From: Bacillota bacterium
GTDB taxonomy: Bacteria; Bacillota; Clostridia; Christensenellales; Aristaeellaceae
NCBI GenBank assembly: GCA_023396045.1
Contig: JAEWXD010000006.1
Coordinates: forward strand, 1 to 23,936
Direction of reading: 5' to 3'
DNA length: 23,936 nucleotides
Under the pieces are notes generated by a model. It made no database searches. It worked only from the letters and a program-made list of their open reading frames with translations, and was not told the origin of the DNA. The translations under genes were made by a program, and so were the position numbers. Below, one piece after another: positions 1 through 7,250 of the stretch (position 1 is its first letter; each line of letters begins with the position of its first letter).

Positions 1-1
1 G

Positions 2-760
2 TCTAATATGTTTTATGTAATGGCAGGGGCTTTGGTGCTTTCTATTTGTATAGAAAGCTTTATTCCCTATGTGCACCATGTAGAACAAGCACAAAAAGAA
101 GAGAGCTATAAGCAAAGTCTACAAGCCGGTTTTTCTTACGTAAAAAATCACAAAGGTATTTTATATATCTTAATTTATGTTGCCTTTACCAATGGTATTA
201 GCGAAGCCTCGGTGATGTTTCGCCAATGGTTTTTTCAAAGCGCACCGCATTTAAATGAAATTCTGCTTGGCACCGTTATTTCTGCCAGCATGGTGGCAAG
301 AGTCATTGCCAGCGCTTTGAATACCAAAATCAAAGTGCCAAAAGAAAAACGATACCCTGTAACCAAATGGGTATACTTGTTGTATGAGCCGCTTACAAGC
401 ATTTCATTGTTTTTGGGTTACCCTTTTATTATAGCAGTCAACATGCTGGCAAACTTTAGCGGGCAATTTACCGCTACCTTGCGCCAGGCTGCTTTTGCCA
501 ATTATGTAGAACGCAATATGCGTGCCAGGGTAAACTCTATAATGGGTTTTCTAATTTCGGTTAGCTTTATTACAAGCTATTTGCTGGCAGGCATTATGGG
601 CGAAATTATGCCCTATCGTATTGCATCACTTTTACTTGCAGGAGTAAACTGTGTTGGTGTATATTTCCTTATTATTCGCACCAAAGCCCATGTAAAACCC
701 GTGTATGAAAGTGAACGAACAGAGGAAACCGAAGAAGCAGAAGAAAATGAAGCAAAATAG
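2..760 (+). CDS. MFS transporter, C-terminal part (5' end outside window)
   Basis: The frame is open to the first base of the window (no stop before the first ATG at 8), so this is the 3' part of a longer gene. About 250 residues are visible, roughly the last 60% of a 400-residue major facilitator protein. Six to seven hydrophobic segments are seen, for example around residues 1-20, 45-65, 85-105, 120-150, 175-200 and 205-225. The stretch NYVERNMRARVNS matches the MFS_3-type motif 'xPxxxRGRVNS' that precedes a late membrane helix. The protein ends in a charged tail rich in Glu (ESERTEETEEAEE). This family exports drugs, siderophores or other small molecules with proton or sodium antiport; the substrate cannot be told. 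The gene is followed by a hairpin terminator and faces the next gene. Family call fairly sure, function open. Confidence 0.8.
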   Translation, partial: SNMFYVMAGALVLSICIESFIPYVHHVEQAQKEESYKQSLQAGFSYVKNHKGILYILIYVAFTNGISEASVMFRQWFFQSAPHLNEILLGTVISASMVARVIASALNTKIKVPKEKRYPVTKWVYLLYEPLTSISLFLGYPFIIAVNMLANFSGQFTATLRQAAFANYVERNMRARVNSIMGFLISVSFITSYLLAGIMGEIMPYRIASLLLAGVNCVGVYFLIIRTKAHVKPVYESERTEETEEAEENEAK

Positions 761-790
761 GTTTTTATCTCTATACATGTGAATATAGAA

Positions 791-836
791 TCCCCTTGCA
801 TCAGGCTGTTAAGCCAAAGGTAAGGGGAATTTTTTA
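791..836 (+). terminator. Rho-independent terminator after the MFS gene
   Basis: TCCCCTT (791-797) pairs with AAGGGGA (822-828). The enclosed loop contains a second small hairpin, GGCT (804-807) with AGCC (812-815). A run of T follows at 830-835. It lies 30 bases after the MFS stop codon. Confidence 0.75.
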
Positions 837-1007
837 TTATACTGTTTGTATTTGTAATGGCTTTTGATGTATAATTCCTTTTCTTAATAATGATTTTTCG
901 TGCCGTACTATATAGGTAAATGTATCTGTTAAAGATAAAAAGATACGGGGTTGTTTGTGGTAATGTATTTCATTAGGGGCCTTTATTAAATTAATATGAT
1001 ATACGTT

Positions 1008-1529
1008 TTAAGGTAGTGTTTGTGTATTGATTCTCCATTTGCCGATAGGGGTTTGCATTTCATAAAATGGTGCATTATATTGTGTAGCATAGCCTTCTTG
1101 CTTACAAAGTATATCCAAACATTCAATCGTTTCATTTTTTCTAACCTGTTGAAAAGATGGTACAGAAATAAGTAAATTCTGTTTTGGTTTGGGGCTACAA
1201 TACTTGCAAGGCTTTAATTTGGCATGTAAGGCATCTTCATATTTAGAAAATCCACGCAAATAGGGTATATGTTCTAATTTGCTGTATTTCATGGTGTGAA
1301 AGGTTGTATATCCAATACCTGCCCAAAAAGCAAAATTAGGGTTGGTAAGTGTATATACGTCATTCAATGTAGTTGCGTTTAATTGCTCGGTTTGTAATTG
1401 CTCTGATACTTGTATACCTTTGGCACAACAGACACATGGTTGCAGTTCTTTTTTTATACAATTTACATAAGAGTCATACCCTTTTATAAGCCAAGCGCTT
1501 TTTAGCTTTTGACAGTTATTTCTATGCAA
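1008..1529 (-). CDS. Cysteine-rich protein with two Ada-like metal-binding repeats; start disrupted
   Basis: No named family is recognised. Two 36-residue units align without gaps: LLHRNNCQKL...ELQPCVCC and TFHTMKYSKL...KLKPCKYC. Both carry an H-x3-(C/Y)-x2-L start and a PC-x-x-C end, the layout of the Ada-type 'Hx3C...GYxPCxxC' zinc site; the second unit has Tyr in place of the first Cys. The C-terminal ~50 residues look like a small alpha/beta domain ending TPIGKWRI. The given start is a TTG with no good RBS. The frame is open further upstream to 1589 and reads ACPHC, a zinc-ribbon half, but has no start codon there. A perfect RBS (AGGAG, 8-base gap) sits before an ATG at 1588 that is in the +1 frame. 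A one-base deletion or sequencing error just after that ATG would explain this, giving a protein of about 193 residues (1008-1588). A transcription or DNA-linked role is only a guess. Confidence 0.6.
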   Translation of the reverse strand: MHRNNCQKLKSAWLIKGYDSYVNCIKKELQPCVCCAKGIQVSEQLQTEQLNATTLNDVYTLTNPNFAFWAGIGYTTFHTMKYSKLEHIPYLRGFSKYEDALHAKLKPCKYCSPKPKQNLLISVPSFQQVRKNETIECLDILCKQEGYATQYNAPFYEMQTPIGKWRINTQTLP

Positions 1530-1632
1530 TAATTTTTCGCTTGCATCATAGAATACGTTTGGGATAGGGTTACAGTGAGGGCAAGCATTTTAGGTTCTCC
1601 TATGTTGGTAAATACTATGTTATTTATAGTCT

Positions 1633-1652
1633 AACAGGATATTCCCTGTTAT
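1633..1652. promoter_or_regulatory. Inverted repeat, putative operator of the cysteine-rich gene
   Basis: TAACAGG (1633-1639) and CCTGTTA (1646-1652) are a perfect 7-base inverted repeat with a 6-base spacer. On the minus strand it covers the region between a weak -35 (complement of 1647-1652) and a possible -10, TATAAA (complement of 1624-1629), upstream of the ATG at 1588. Position fits a repressor site; the regulator is unknown. Confidence 0.45.
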
Positions 1653-1696
1653 GTAGTGCTATTAAATGGACAATAGAGCGTTTGGCGCTTTTTGAC

Positions 1697-1726
1697 AAAA
1701 AAATAAGCACTGCTTATGCAATGCTT
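1697..1726 (-). terminator. Rho-independent terminator of hppA
   Basis: On the minus strand a 9-bp stem with one mismatch (1705-1713 with 1718-1726, loop of four) is followed by seven U residues (complement of 1697-1703). It starts 11 bases after the hppA stop codon. Confidence 0.75.
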
Positions 1727-1736
1727 ATGATTTGTT

Positions 1737-3719
1737 TTACAGCAATCCTCCAATGGCACTAATCAGTGGTGCAAATACAAGGGTTACTATGGTCATCAAC
1801 TTAATTAAAATGTTAATGGCAGGGCCGGAGGTATCTTTGAATGGGTCGCCTACAGTATCGCCAACAACGGTTGCCTTGTGGGCTACGCTACCTTTACCAC
1901 CGTGGTGGCCTTCTTCTACATATTTTTTTGCATTATCCCAAGCACCACCGGCATTGCTCATAAATACAGCAAGCATAATACCAGTTACCAAGCTGCCTGC
2001 AAGTAAACCACCCAGCGCATTGGGTCCAAGTAATAGGCCTATAGAAAGTGGAGCAATAACAGCCAGTATACCGGGAATGAGCATTTCTTTTAAAGCCGCC
2101 GTGGTAGAAATAGCTACACAGCTCTTATAGTCCGGCTTTTGTGTACCTTCCATAATGCCGGGCATTTCTCTAAATTGTCTACGCACTTCGGCAATCATTT
2201 TGTTGGCTGCCTTAGATACAGATTCCATTGTCATCGCAGAGAACAGGAAGGGCAGCATACCGCCAATAAATAAGCCAATAATTACACGGCTGTTTAATAT
2301 ATCAATGTGTCTTAGGTTTACAATTTTTGCATAGGATACAAAGAGCGCAAGAGCAGTAAGTGCAGCAGAGCCAATGGCAAAGCCTTTACCCATGGCAGCG
2401 GTTGTGTTGCCCACAGCGTCTAATTTGTCTGTAATTTTACGCACATTCTTGTCAAGGCCGGACATTTCTGCAATACCGCCGGCGTTGTCTGCAATGGGGC
2501 CATATGCATCAACTGCAACAGTGATGGCAGTGGTAGAAAGCATACCTACGGCTGCCAATGCAATGCCATACAGACCCATGGCTTGGTAAGCGAAGAATAT
2601 ACCGCCACAAATCAACAGTACCGGTATAGCTGTAGATTTCATACCTACAGCCAAACCACTGATAATTGTGGTGGCGCTACCGGTTTCAGATTGGTCTGCA
2701 ATTTGGTGTACGGATTTATAGCTGTCAGAAGTATAAATTTCTGTAATAAGGCCAATCAGTACACCAACGATAAGTCCGCAAGTAACGGCAATGGCAGCAT
2801 AATAATTGTGGAATATCCATTTGCTTGCTACAAAGGCGCTCATAAATACCAATGCTGTAGAAATGTATGAGCCAGCTTTCAAAGCTTTGTGTGGACTTGA
2901 TTTTTCGTCTGTGCGCACAAAGAATGTACCAATCATGGAAGCAATTAAGCCCAAACCGGCAATAAGCAGCGGGTAAAGAGCACCGCGGGCAGAATATATG
3001 ATGGCACCCAACGTAACGGCAGATACAATAGCACCTACATAGCTTTCAAAAAGGTCTGCACCCATACCGGCTACATCGCCTACATTATCGCCTACGTTAT
3101 CGGCAATAACGGCGGGGTTACGAGGGTCATCTTCGGGAATACCGGCTTCTACTTTACCAACAAGGTCGGCACCTACATCGGCAGCTTTGGTATAAATACC
3201 ACCACCTACACGTGCAAATAATGCAATGGAAGATGCGCCTAAGCTAAAGCCGGATAACACTTCCGTGTTTTTTGTAAATAGGTAAATGATACTTACTCCC
3301 AAAACACCTAAGCCGGCCACACACATACCCATTACACTACCGCCTGCAAATGCAATAGAAAGAGCCTTGTTCATGCCGCTTTCTTTGGCAGCATTGGCTG
3401 TACGCACGTTGGCTTTGGTTGCCACGTTCATACCAAAAAATCCTGCCAATGTAGAAAACAAAGCACCGCCAACAAAGCAGATGGCAGTAATCCAGCTGCC
3501 TGTGCCAAAGCCAATCAAAAAAAATAGAACCACTACAAAATATACCAATATTCTGTATTCTGCACTTAAGAATGCTTGCGCACCTTCTGCTATGGCGTGG
3601 GCAATTTCTTGCATTCTTTCGGTACCGGGGTCCTGTTTTTGTACTTTGCGAGAAAGTATTCCAGCAAACGCTAAGGCAAGCAGCCCCATAATTGGAACTA
3701 CTTTAAGTAGAAACTCCAT
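1737..3719 (-). CDS. hppA: Membrane-bound ion-pumping pyrophosphatase, K+-dependent type
   Basis: Hydrolyses pyrophosphate in the cytoplasm and pumps Na+ and/or H+ out across the membrane. The 660-residue protein has about 15-16 membrane helices. It carries the family's pyrophosphate/Mg2+ site: D181-x-x-AD-x-x-GK at 181-189, DDPRNP at 197-202, DNVGDNVGD at 207-215, DAYGPIADNAGG near 404-415, and GDxxGDPFKDT near the C-terminus. The motif GNTTAA (437-442) followed by M-G-K has Ala and Gly where K+-independent enzymes have Lys and Thr, so K+ dependence is expected. The membrane Glu is in the 'DLFESY' position (E225), as in Na+-pumping members, rather than the shifted position of plant-type H+ pumps; Na+ transport is therefore likely but inferred. 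The start ATG has a GGAGG RBS six bases upstream. A long AT-rich leader precedes it and a terminator follows. Transcribed alone. Confidence 0.96.
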   Translation of the reverse strand: MEFLLKVVPIMGLLALAFAGILSRKVQKQDPGTERMQEIAHAIAEGAQAFLSAEYRILVYFVVVLFFLIGFGTGSWITAICFVGGALFSTLAGFFGMNVATKANVRTANAAKESGMNKALSIAFAGGSVMGMCVAGLGVLGVSIIYLFTKNTEVLSGFSLGASSIALFARVGGGIYTKAADVGADLVGKVEAGIPEDDPRNPAVIADNVGDNVGDVAGMGADLFESYVGAIVSAVTLGAIIYSARGALYPLLIAGLGLIASMIGTFFVRTDEKSSPHKALKAGSYISTALVFMSAFVASKWIFHNYYAAIAVTCGLIVGVLIGLITEIYTSDSYKSVHQIADQSETGSATTIISGLAVGMKSTAIPVLLICGGIFFAYQAMGLYGIALAAVGMLSTTAITVAVDAYGPIADNAGGIAEMSGLDKNVRKITDKLDAVGNTTAAMGKGFAIGSAALTALALFVSYAKIVNLRHIDILNSRVIIGLFIGGMLPFLFSAMTMESVSKAANKMIAEVRRQFREMPGIMEGTQKPDYKSCVAISTTAALKEMLIPGILAVIAPLSIGLLLGPNALGGLLAGSLVTGIMLAVFMSNAGGAWDNAKKYVEEGHHGGKGSVAHKATVVGDTVGDPFKDTSGPAINILIKLMTIVTLVFAPLISAIGGLL

Positions 3720-3938
3720 ATAAATCCTCCAAGATTATTTTTTGATGGTACTATTTTAACATATTTTCTGAATAATGCTATACTTTTTTTGCAAAAAAAA
3801 TTAAAAATTTTATAAAAAAAGGATAATTTTAGAAAAATTATTATAAAAATCAATAGATAGAGGCATAAAATAATTTGAAAAGAATAAAAATAATACAAAA
3901 TGCTGTTCTAACACTACATTAATAATTTTTTTGCAAAT

Positions 3939-3959
3939 AAAAAATCTGCCTTAGGGCAG
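3939..3959 (-). terminator. Rho-independent terminator overlapping the stop codon of the surface-protein fragment
   Basis: CTGCC (3946-3950) pairs with GGCAG (3955-3959) around a TTAG loop; on the minus strand six U residues follow (complement of 3939-3944). The stop codon of the 3951-4409 frame lies in the loop. The remaining 3720-3938 stretch is very AT-rich and holds only the hppA leader; no clear promoter could be fixed in it. Confidence 0.65.
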
Positions 3960-4409
3960 GTAAAAATTATGAATGTAATCTTTTTTCTTTAATATGATAA
4001 CGCTTGCACAGCCTGCAAGAAGTAACATAGCTGCAAATATGCTTAAATCGTTGTCGCCGGTTTTGGGTGCCGGCTTTGCAATAGGTGTTACGGTAGGGGC
4101 ATTTGTAGCAGGTGTATTTGTTTCAGGAGCATCTGTTTCAGGCACGCCTGTTTCGGGGGCAACGAGAGCTTCCTCTTCTTCGTATTCTTCGGTATATTTG
4201 CAATATTTACATACGCTATTTACAGTGCGTATTCTTTTTGTTTTATCTGCATTTTCAACCCATTCACCATAGATAAAATCAAATGCATTTTCTGCATGGC
4301 CGTCTGTATAGCCTGCACCTGCGACATGGTGGGCTACCATTTTTGCATCTTTCCAAACGGTTTTACCATTTATGCTTATAACGGTGCCACCATTGTTGCT
4401 CTTGCGCAA
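3951..4409 (-). CDS. C-terminal fragment of a surface-anchored protein (PKTGD anchor), no signal peptide
   Basis: Residues 1-80 contain an FDFIYGEWVE...RTVNSVCKYCKYTEE stretch. This resembles the 'FGxW...RTCxxCGYxE' modules of clostridial surface proteins, with a Cys pair at C67/C70. Then comes an acidic EEYEEEE patch, a Pro/Thr spacer built on PET repeats (about 83-113), a sorting-type motif PKTGD (115-119), a hydrophobic helix (about 121-140) and a KKKD tail. That is the usual C-terminal half of a sortase-linked wall protein. What is missing is an export signal. The frame starts at TTG 4409 and is open upstream only to about 4445, with no ATG and no signal-like sequence. It is probably the remnant of a larger, truncated gene; a start missed through a frameshift is the alternative. 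It is divergent from the lipase operon. Confidence 0.5.
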   Translation of the reverse strand: MRKSNNGGTVISINGKTVWKDAKMVAHHVAGAGYTDGHAENAFDFIYGEWVENADKTKRIRTVNSVCKYCKYTEEYEEEEALVAPETGVPETDAPETNTPATNAPTVTPIAKPAPKTGDNDLSIFAAMLLLAGCASVIILKKKDYIHNFYLP

Positions 4410-4443
4410 TAATAATAAACATACACTTTCCGCTACACAAAAT

Positions 4444-4460
4444 TAACATAGTATATGTTA
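4444..4460. promoter_or_regulatory. Inverted repeat overlapping a -10 box, putative operator of the 4509-8970 operon
   Basis: TAACATA (4444-4450) and TATGTTA (4454-4460) form a perfect 7-base inverted repeat with a 3-base spacer. It overlaps the first bases of TATAAT (4459-4464), the best -10 box for the plus-strand operon starting at 4509. The matching -35 (4436-4441) is poor, which would suit a regulated promoter. Binding protein unknown. Confidence 0.45.
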
Positions 4461-4508
4461 TAATAAAATGTATTCTATTATATTGCTTAGTAAAGAAGGG
4501 GTGGCGAA

Positions 4509-5876
4509 ATGGAAGTACCATTGCAAGAAATACATGCACAGGTTTTAGCACTGCACGAGCAAGTGAAGTTAAAAAAATTAAGTATAGCTATTCCCCAAAC
4601 ATTGCTTTTGCAAAGCCTTATGCTTGCAAATTGTAGCTATGGTGAAGGTGTAGAAAAATTATCCTCTCAAGGCTTTGTGGATACTTGCTATTTTACACGC
4701 AATATATTTCAAAAATATAACCAAGCCCCTGTAAGTAAGGCAGTGAACAGTGTTAAAAATATTTTGAATATAAAGCGGCGCATTATGCAAAATAATTTAA
4801 ACGCTGTTTTTACAAGCCTATATAGACCGGAAAAAACAGTGGTTTGCATTGCCATTGCAGGTACTACCAAAAATATTCATGATTGGCAAGTGAATATGGA
4901 CATGGAAACAGAGCAAGGTTACCATAAAGGTTATTTGCAAAACACTAAACAATTGCTTGCCCTTGCAAACGAAGTGGAGTTTCCTAACATTGCAAAAAGC
5001 TTAGGCCTTACAAAATTAAGTTTGCAAGATGTAATAGAAGAATGCAAGCAAGAAAACAGCCGTTTTGTGCTGTGGTTTACCGGTCATAGCAAAGGTGGAG
5101 CTTTATTACAAGTGGCTATGAGCCTTCTGCAAGCAGAAGGGGTAAAGCATATGCTTGGCATAGGCTTTGCAGCACCGGCTGTAGTAAACCATAGTTTTGG
5201 AGGCACAAGAGCCAATCTTCCTATACTGCTTTTACAAAATAGTGTAGATGTGGTGGGGCGCTTGGCAAGCAACTTTCACTTGGGCTATATATTACAGTTT
5301 CATGGCGTTGGCAATGCCTACTTTCCTAACCCGAAATTAGCACCCGATAGTTTAATTCATTATTTTTTATCTTGTTTTGCTACGGTACAGAACGCAGGGC
5401 AAGGTTTGTGTTTTATGTATGCTATGGCGGCTTATTTACAAAAAAGAGGCATTGCCTACCAGGAAGAGTATCACAAATATATAGCAATGCTTCTCAAAAG
5501 TAGTATAGGCAGCTTTTTATCGCAGTCTTTGGAATCCATTGAAAAAATGCATTTAATACAGTTTGGTTACCCAATGCCCAAATGGCAAGTGCATACTTAC
5601 TTCATGAGCATTTTGCAACAATGCAGCACCTATACCATAAAAGAAATAGTCATTGCGTACCTGCTTGCTTTTCAAGCCCCTCATAAACTGTTTGAGGATG
5701 ATGCAATTACACCTTATTTGCAAATGGTTAAGAAGGCAAATGGCTTTTGTACCTATATAGAAGAAGGTGCAAGGCCAAGACTGCTTACAGGCCGCTTTGT
5801 TTTAGGCCATAGCAAGGTTTTGCGAACACAGGCAAAACCGGTGCGATATTTTATCAGAAACGGAAAGTTAAATTAA
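4509..5876 (+). CDS. Lipase-3/Mbeg1-like alpha/beta hydrolase
   Basis: A 455-residue protein with the nucleophile elbow FTGHSKGGALLQ, Ser194 being the likely catalytic residue. G-H-S-K-G-G is the form typical of Mbeg1-like (DUF2974) proteins, while the following ALLQVA resembles class-3 lipases. The rest of a triad is plausible: Asp247 in QNSVDVVGRL, the 'NxxDxV' position of lipase 3, and His284 in SLIHYFLSC. The strand VVCIAIAGTTKNIHDW (about 111-126) matches the oxyanion-hole strand 'vvvafRGTxxxxDW'. No signal peptide or membrane helix is seen, so it should be cytoplasmic. RBS before the ATG is poor to moderate (AAGGGG, about 9 bases). It is the first gene of a packed operon, its stop directly abutting the ATG of the MATE gene. 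Esterase/lipase fold fairly sure; substrate unknown. Confidence 0.75.
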   Translation: MEVPLQEIHAQVLALHEQVKLKKLSIAIPQTLLLQSLMLANCSYGEGVEKLSSQGFVDTCYFTRNIFQKYNQAPVSKAVNSVKNILNIKRRIMQNNLNAVFTSLYRPEKTVVCIAIAGTTKNIHDWQVNMDMETEQGYHKGYLQNTKQLLALANEVEFPNIAKSLGLTKLSLQDVIEECKQENSRFVLWFTGHSKGGALLQVAMSLLQAEGVKHMLGIGFAAPAVVNHSFGGTRANLPILLLQNSVDVVGRLASNFHLGYILQFHGVGNAYFPNPKLAPDSLIHYFLSCFATVQNAGQGLCFMYAMAAYLQKRGIAYQEEYHKYIAMLLKSSIGSFLSQSLESIEKMHLIQFGYPMPKWQVHTYFMSILQQCSTYTIKEIVIAYLLAFQAPHKLFEDDAITPYLQMVKKANGFCTYIEEGARPRLLTGRFVLGHSKVLRTQAKPVRYFIRNGKLN

Positions 5877-7250
5877 ATGAAATCTTTTACAACACTTTTT
5901 AAATGGGAAAAGCCCTTTATAAAAATGGTTCTTTCTTTGGCCATTCCCATATTTTTTCAAAGCCTCATTGGGCAAAGTTTAAACCTTATTGATAACCTGA
6001 TGGTTTCTCGCCTGGGAGATGCAGCCTATGCAGGCATTGCACAAGCAAACCGCTTCAGTATGGTGGCTCACGTTATGCTCTTTGGTGTATCTACCGGTAC
6101 AGCCATTTTTGTTTCACAGTTTTGGGGTGCCAAACAAATAGACAATATGAAAAAAGCCAACGGCCTTGGTTTTATTTGTGGCATGGTAATCTCTACTGTG
6201 CTTATGCTGTTTTGCTATTTGTTTAATCCGCAAATTATTGGCTTGTTTTTGCCCCAAGGCGAAAGCTTTGTGCAAGCACAACGCTATTTATATGCAATTG
6301 CGCCAATGTTTCCCTTGTTTGCGGTGAGCAATGCATACAGTACACTTTTGCGCAGTGAAGAAAAAACAAAGTATCCCATGCTTGCCGGTATTTTTAGCGT
6401 TATTACCAACACTACTCTCAACTATCTTTTAATAGAAGGGCATTTTGGGTTTCCGCGTTTAGAGGTGGTTGGTGCAGGTATTGCAACCAGCATATCTGCT
6501 TTGGTACAAATGCTTATTACTATTTATTTTAGTTTGAAATATAGCGAAAGCGGCAAAGGCAAATTAAAAGAATTTTTTGGTTTTGACTTTGCCTTTGTAA
6601 AAAACTTTGCCAAAACCGTAAGCCCTGTTATTCTTAACGAAACCTTTTGGAGCTTGGGCATGGCGGTGTATGCTATGTTTTATGGCAGAAGGGGCGATAT
6701 TGCAGTAGCAGCGCTTGGGGTGTATAACACAATAGACGGCATCGGTTTTGTACTTATTTATGCGCTTGTAAGTGCCACCAGTATTTTGGTTGGTAAAACC
6801 TTGGGTGCCAACGATAAAGAACTTTCTTTTCTATATGCGAAACGTTTGGTGCTCGGCTGCATGCTAACTTCCTTGGTATTGGGTGGCTTGGTGCTTGTTT
6901 TCCTGAACCCCATACTTAGCATTTTTTCCAGCCTTTCGCCAGAAAGCTTAAGTTTGGCACGCAAAATTGTATTTATCAGCACTGCATTTATCTGGATTCG
7001 CAGCTTTAACGCTGTTTTGGTTGTGGCCATATTGCGTGCCGGTGGTGATACCATTACCAGTCTTATTCTTGACGTTATTTTTGTGTGGGGCCTTGCGATA
7101 CCTTTGCTTGCACTGGCAACCAGATTCACCAATTGGCCCATACATTTATTGTTTCTACTCACATTAAGTGATGAAGTGATGAAGTTTATATTCGGCGTGC
7201 GTCGTTTCCGTTCGGGCAAATGGGCAAAAAATTTAACGGAGAAAGCTTAA
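5877..7250 (+). CDS. MATE family multidrug/toxin exporter
   Basis: A 457-residue membrane protein with about 12 helices in two similar halves. The N-terminus (FIKMVLSLAIPIFFQSLIG...NLIDNLMVSRLGDAAYAGI) is the standard MatE opening: 'lalPi...q.l...id...vg.lG..a.Aa'. The second half restarts near residue 240 (FVKNFAKTVSPVILNETFW...) in the same pattern. MATE proteins export cationic drugs or metabolites in exchange for Na+ or H+. The ATG directly follows the stop of the hydrolase gene without a gap, so translation is probably coupled; the TAA stop overlaps the ATG of aroB. The substrate cannot be read from sequence, but a dedicated exporter inside a metabolic operon is worth noting. Confidence 0.92.
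   Translation: MKSFTTLFKWEKPFIKMVLSLAIPIFFQSLIGQSLNLIDNLMVSRLGDAAYAGIAQANRFSMVAHVMLFGVSTGTAIFVSQFWGAKQIDNMKKANGLGFICGMVISTVLMLFCYLFNPQIIGLFLPQGESFVQAQRYLYAIAPMFPLFAVSNAYSTLLRSEEKTKYPMLAGIFSVITNTTLNYLLIEGHFGFPRLEVVGAGIATSISALVQMLITIYFSLKYSESGKGKLKEFFGFDFAFVKNFAKTVSPVILNETFWSLGMAVYAMFYGRRGDIAVAALGVYNTIDGIGFVLIYALVSATSILVGKTLGANDKELSFLYAKRLVLGCMLTSLVLGGLVLVFLNPILSIFSSLSPESLSLARKIVFISTAFIWIRSFNAVLVVAILRAGGDTITSLILDVIFVWGLAIPLLALATRFTNWPIHLLFLLTLSDEVMKFIFGVRRFRSGKWAKNLTEKA

Noticed and set aside
841..1007. GTATC...GATAC inverted repeat in the gap after the MFS terminator
   Set aside because: Only five bases per arm with a long, AT-rich spacer; no U-tract in either useful direction. Nothing else was seen in this gap.
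1732..2130. Plus-strand open frame antisense to the end of hppA (also 2374-2589, 2583-2870 and 3286-3723)
   Set aside because: They mirror a gene with complete family motifs, have low-complexity composition typical of antisense frames, and no RBS.
3698..3898. Minus-strand 66-codon frame overlapping the hppA start
   Set aside because: It is made of the AT-rich hppA leader (Phe/Ile/Lys/Tyr only) and overlaps a well-supported start and RBS.
4363..4551. Minus-strand 62-codon frame upstream of the surface-protein fragment
   Set aside because: It was considered as a missing signal peptide in another frame, but it has no clear signal sequence and crosses the divergent promoter and the start of the lipase gene.
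7220..7249. Longer N-terminus for aroB
   Set aside because: The added residues lie inside the MATE gene and do not match the family. The ATG at 7250 has an RBS and a stop/start overlap.
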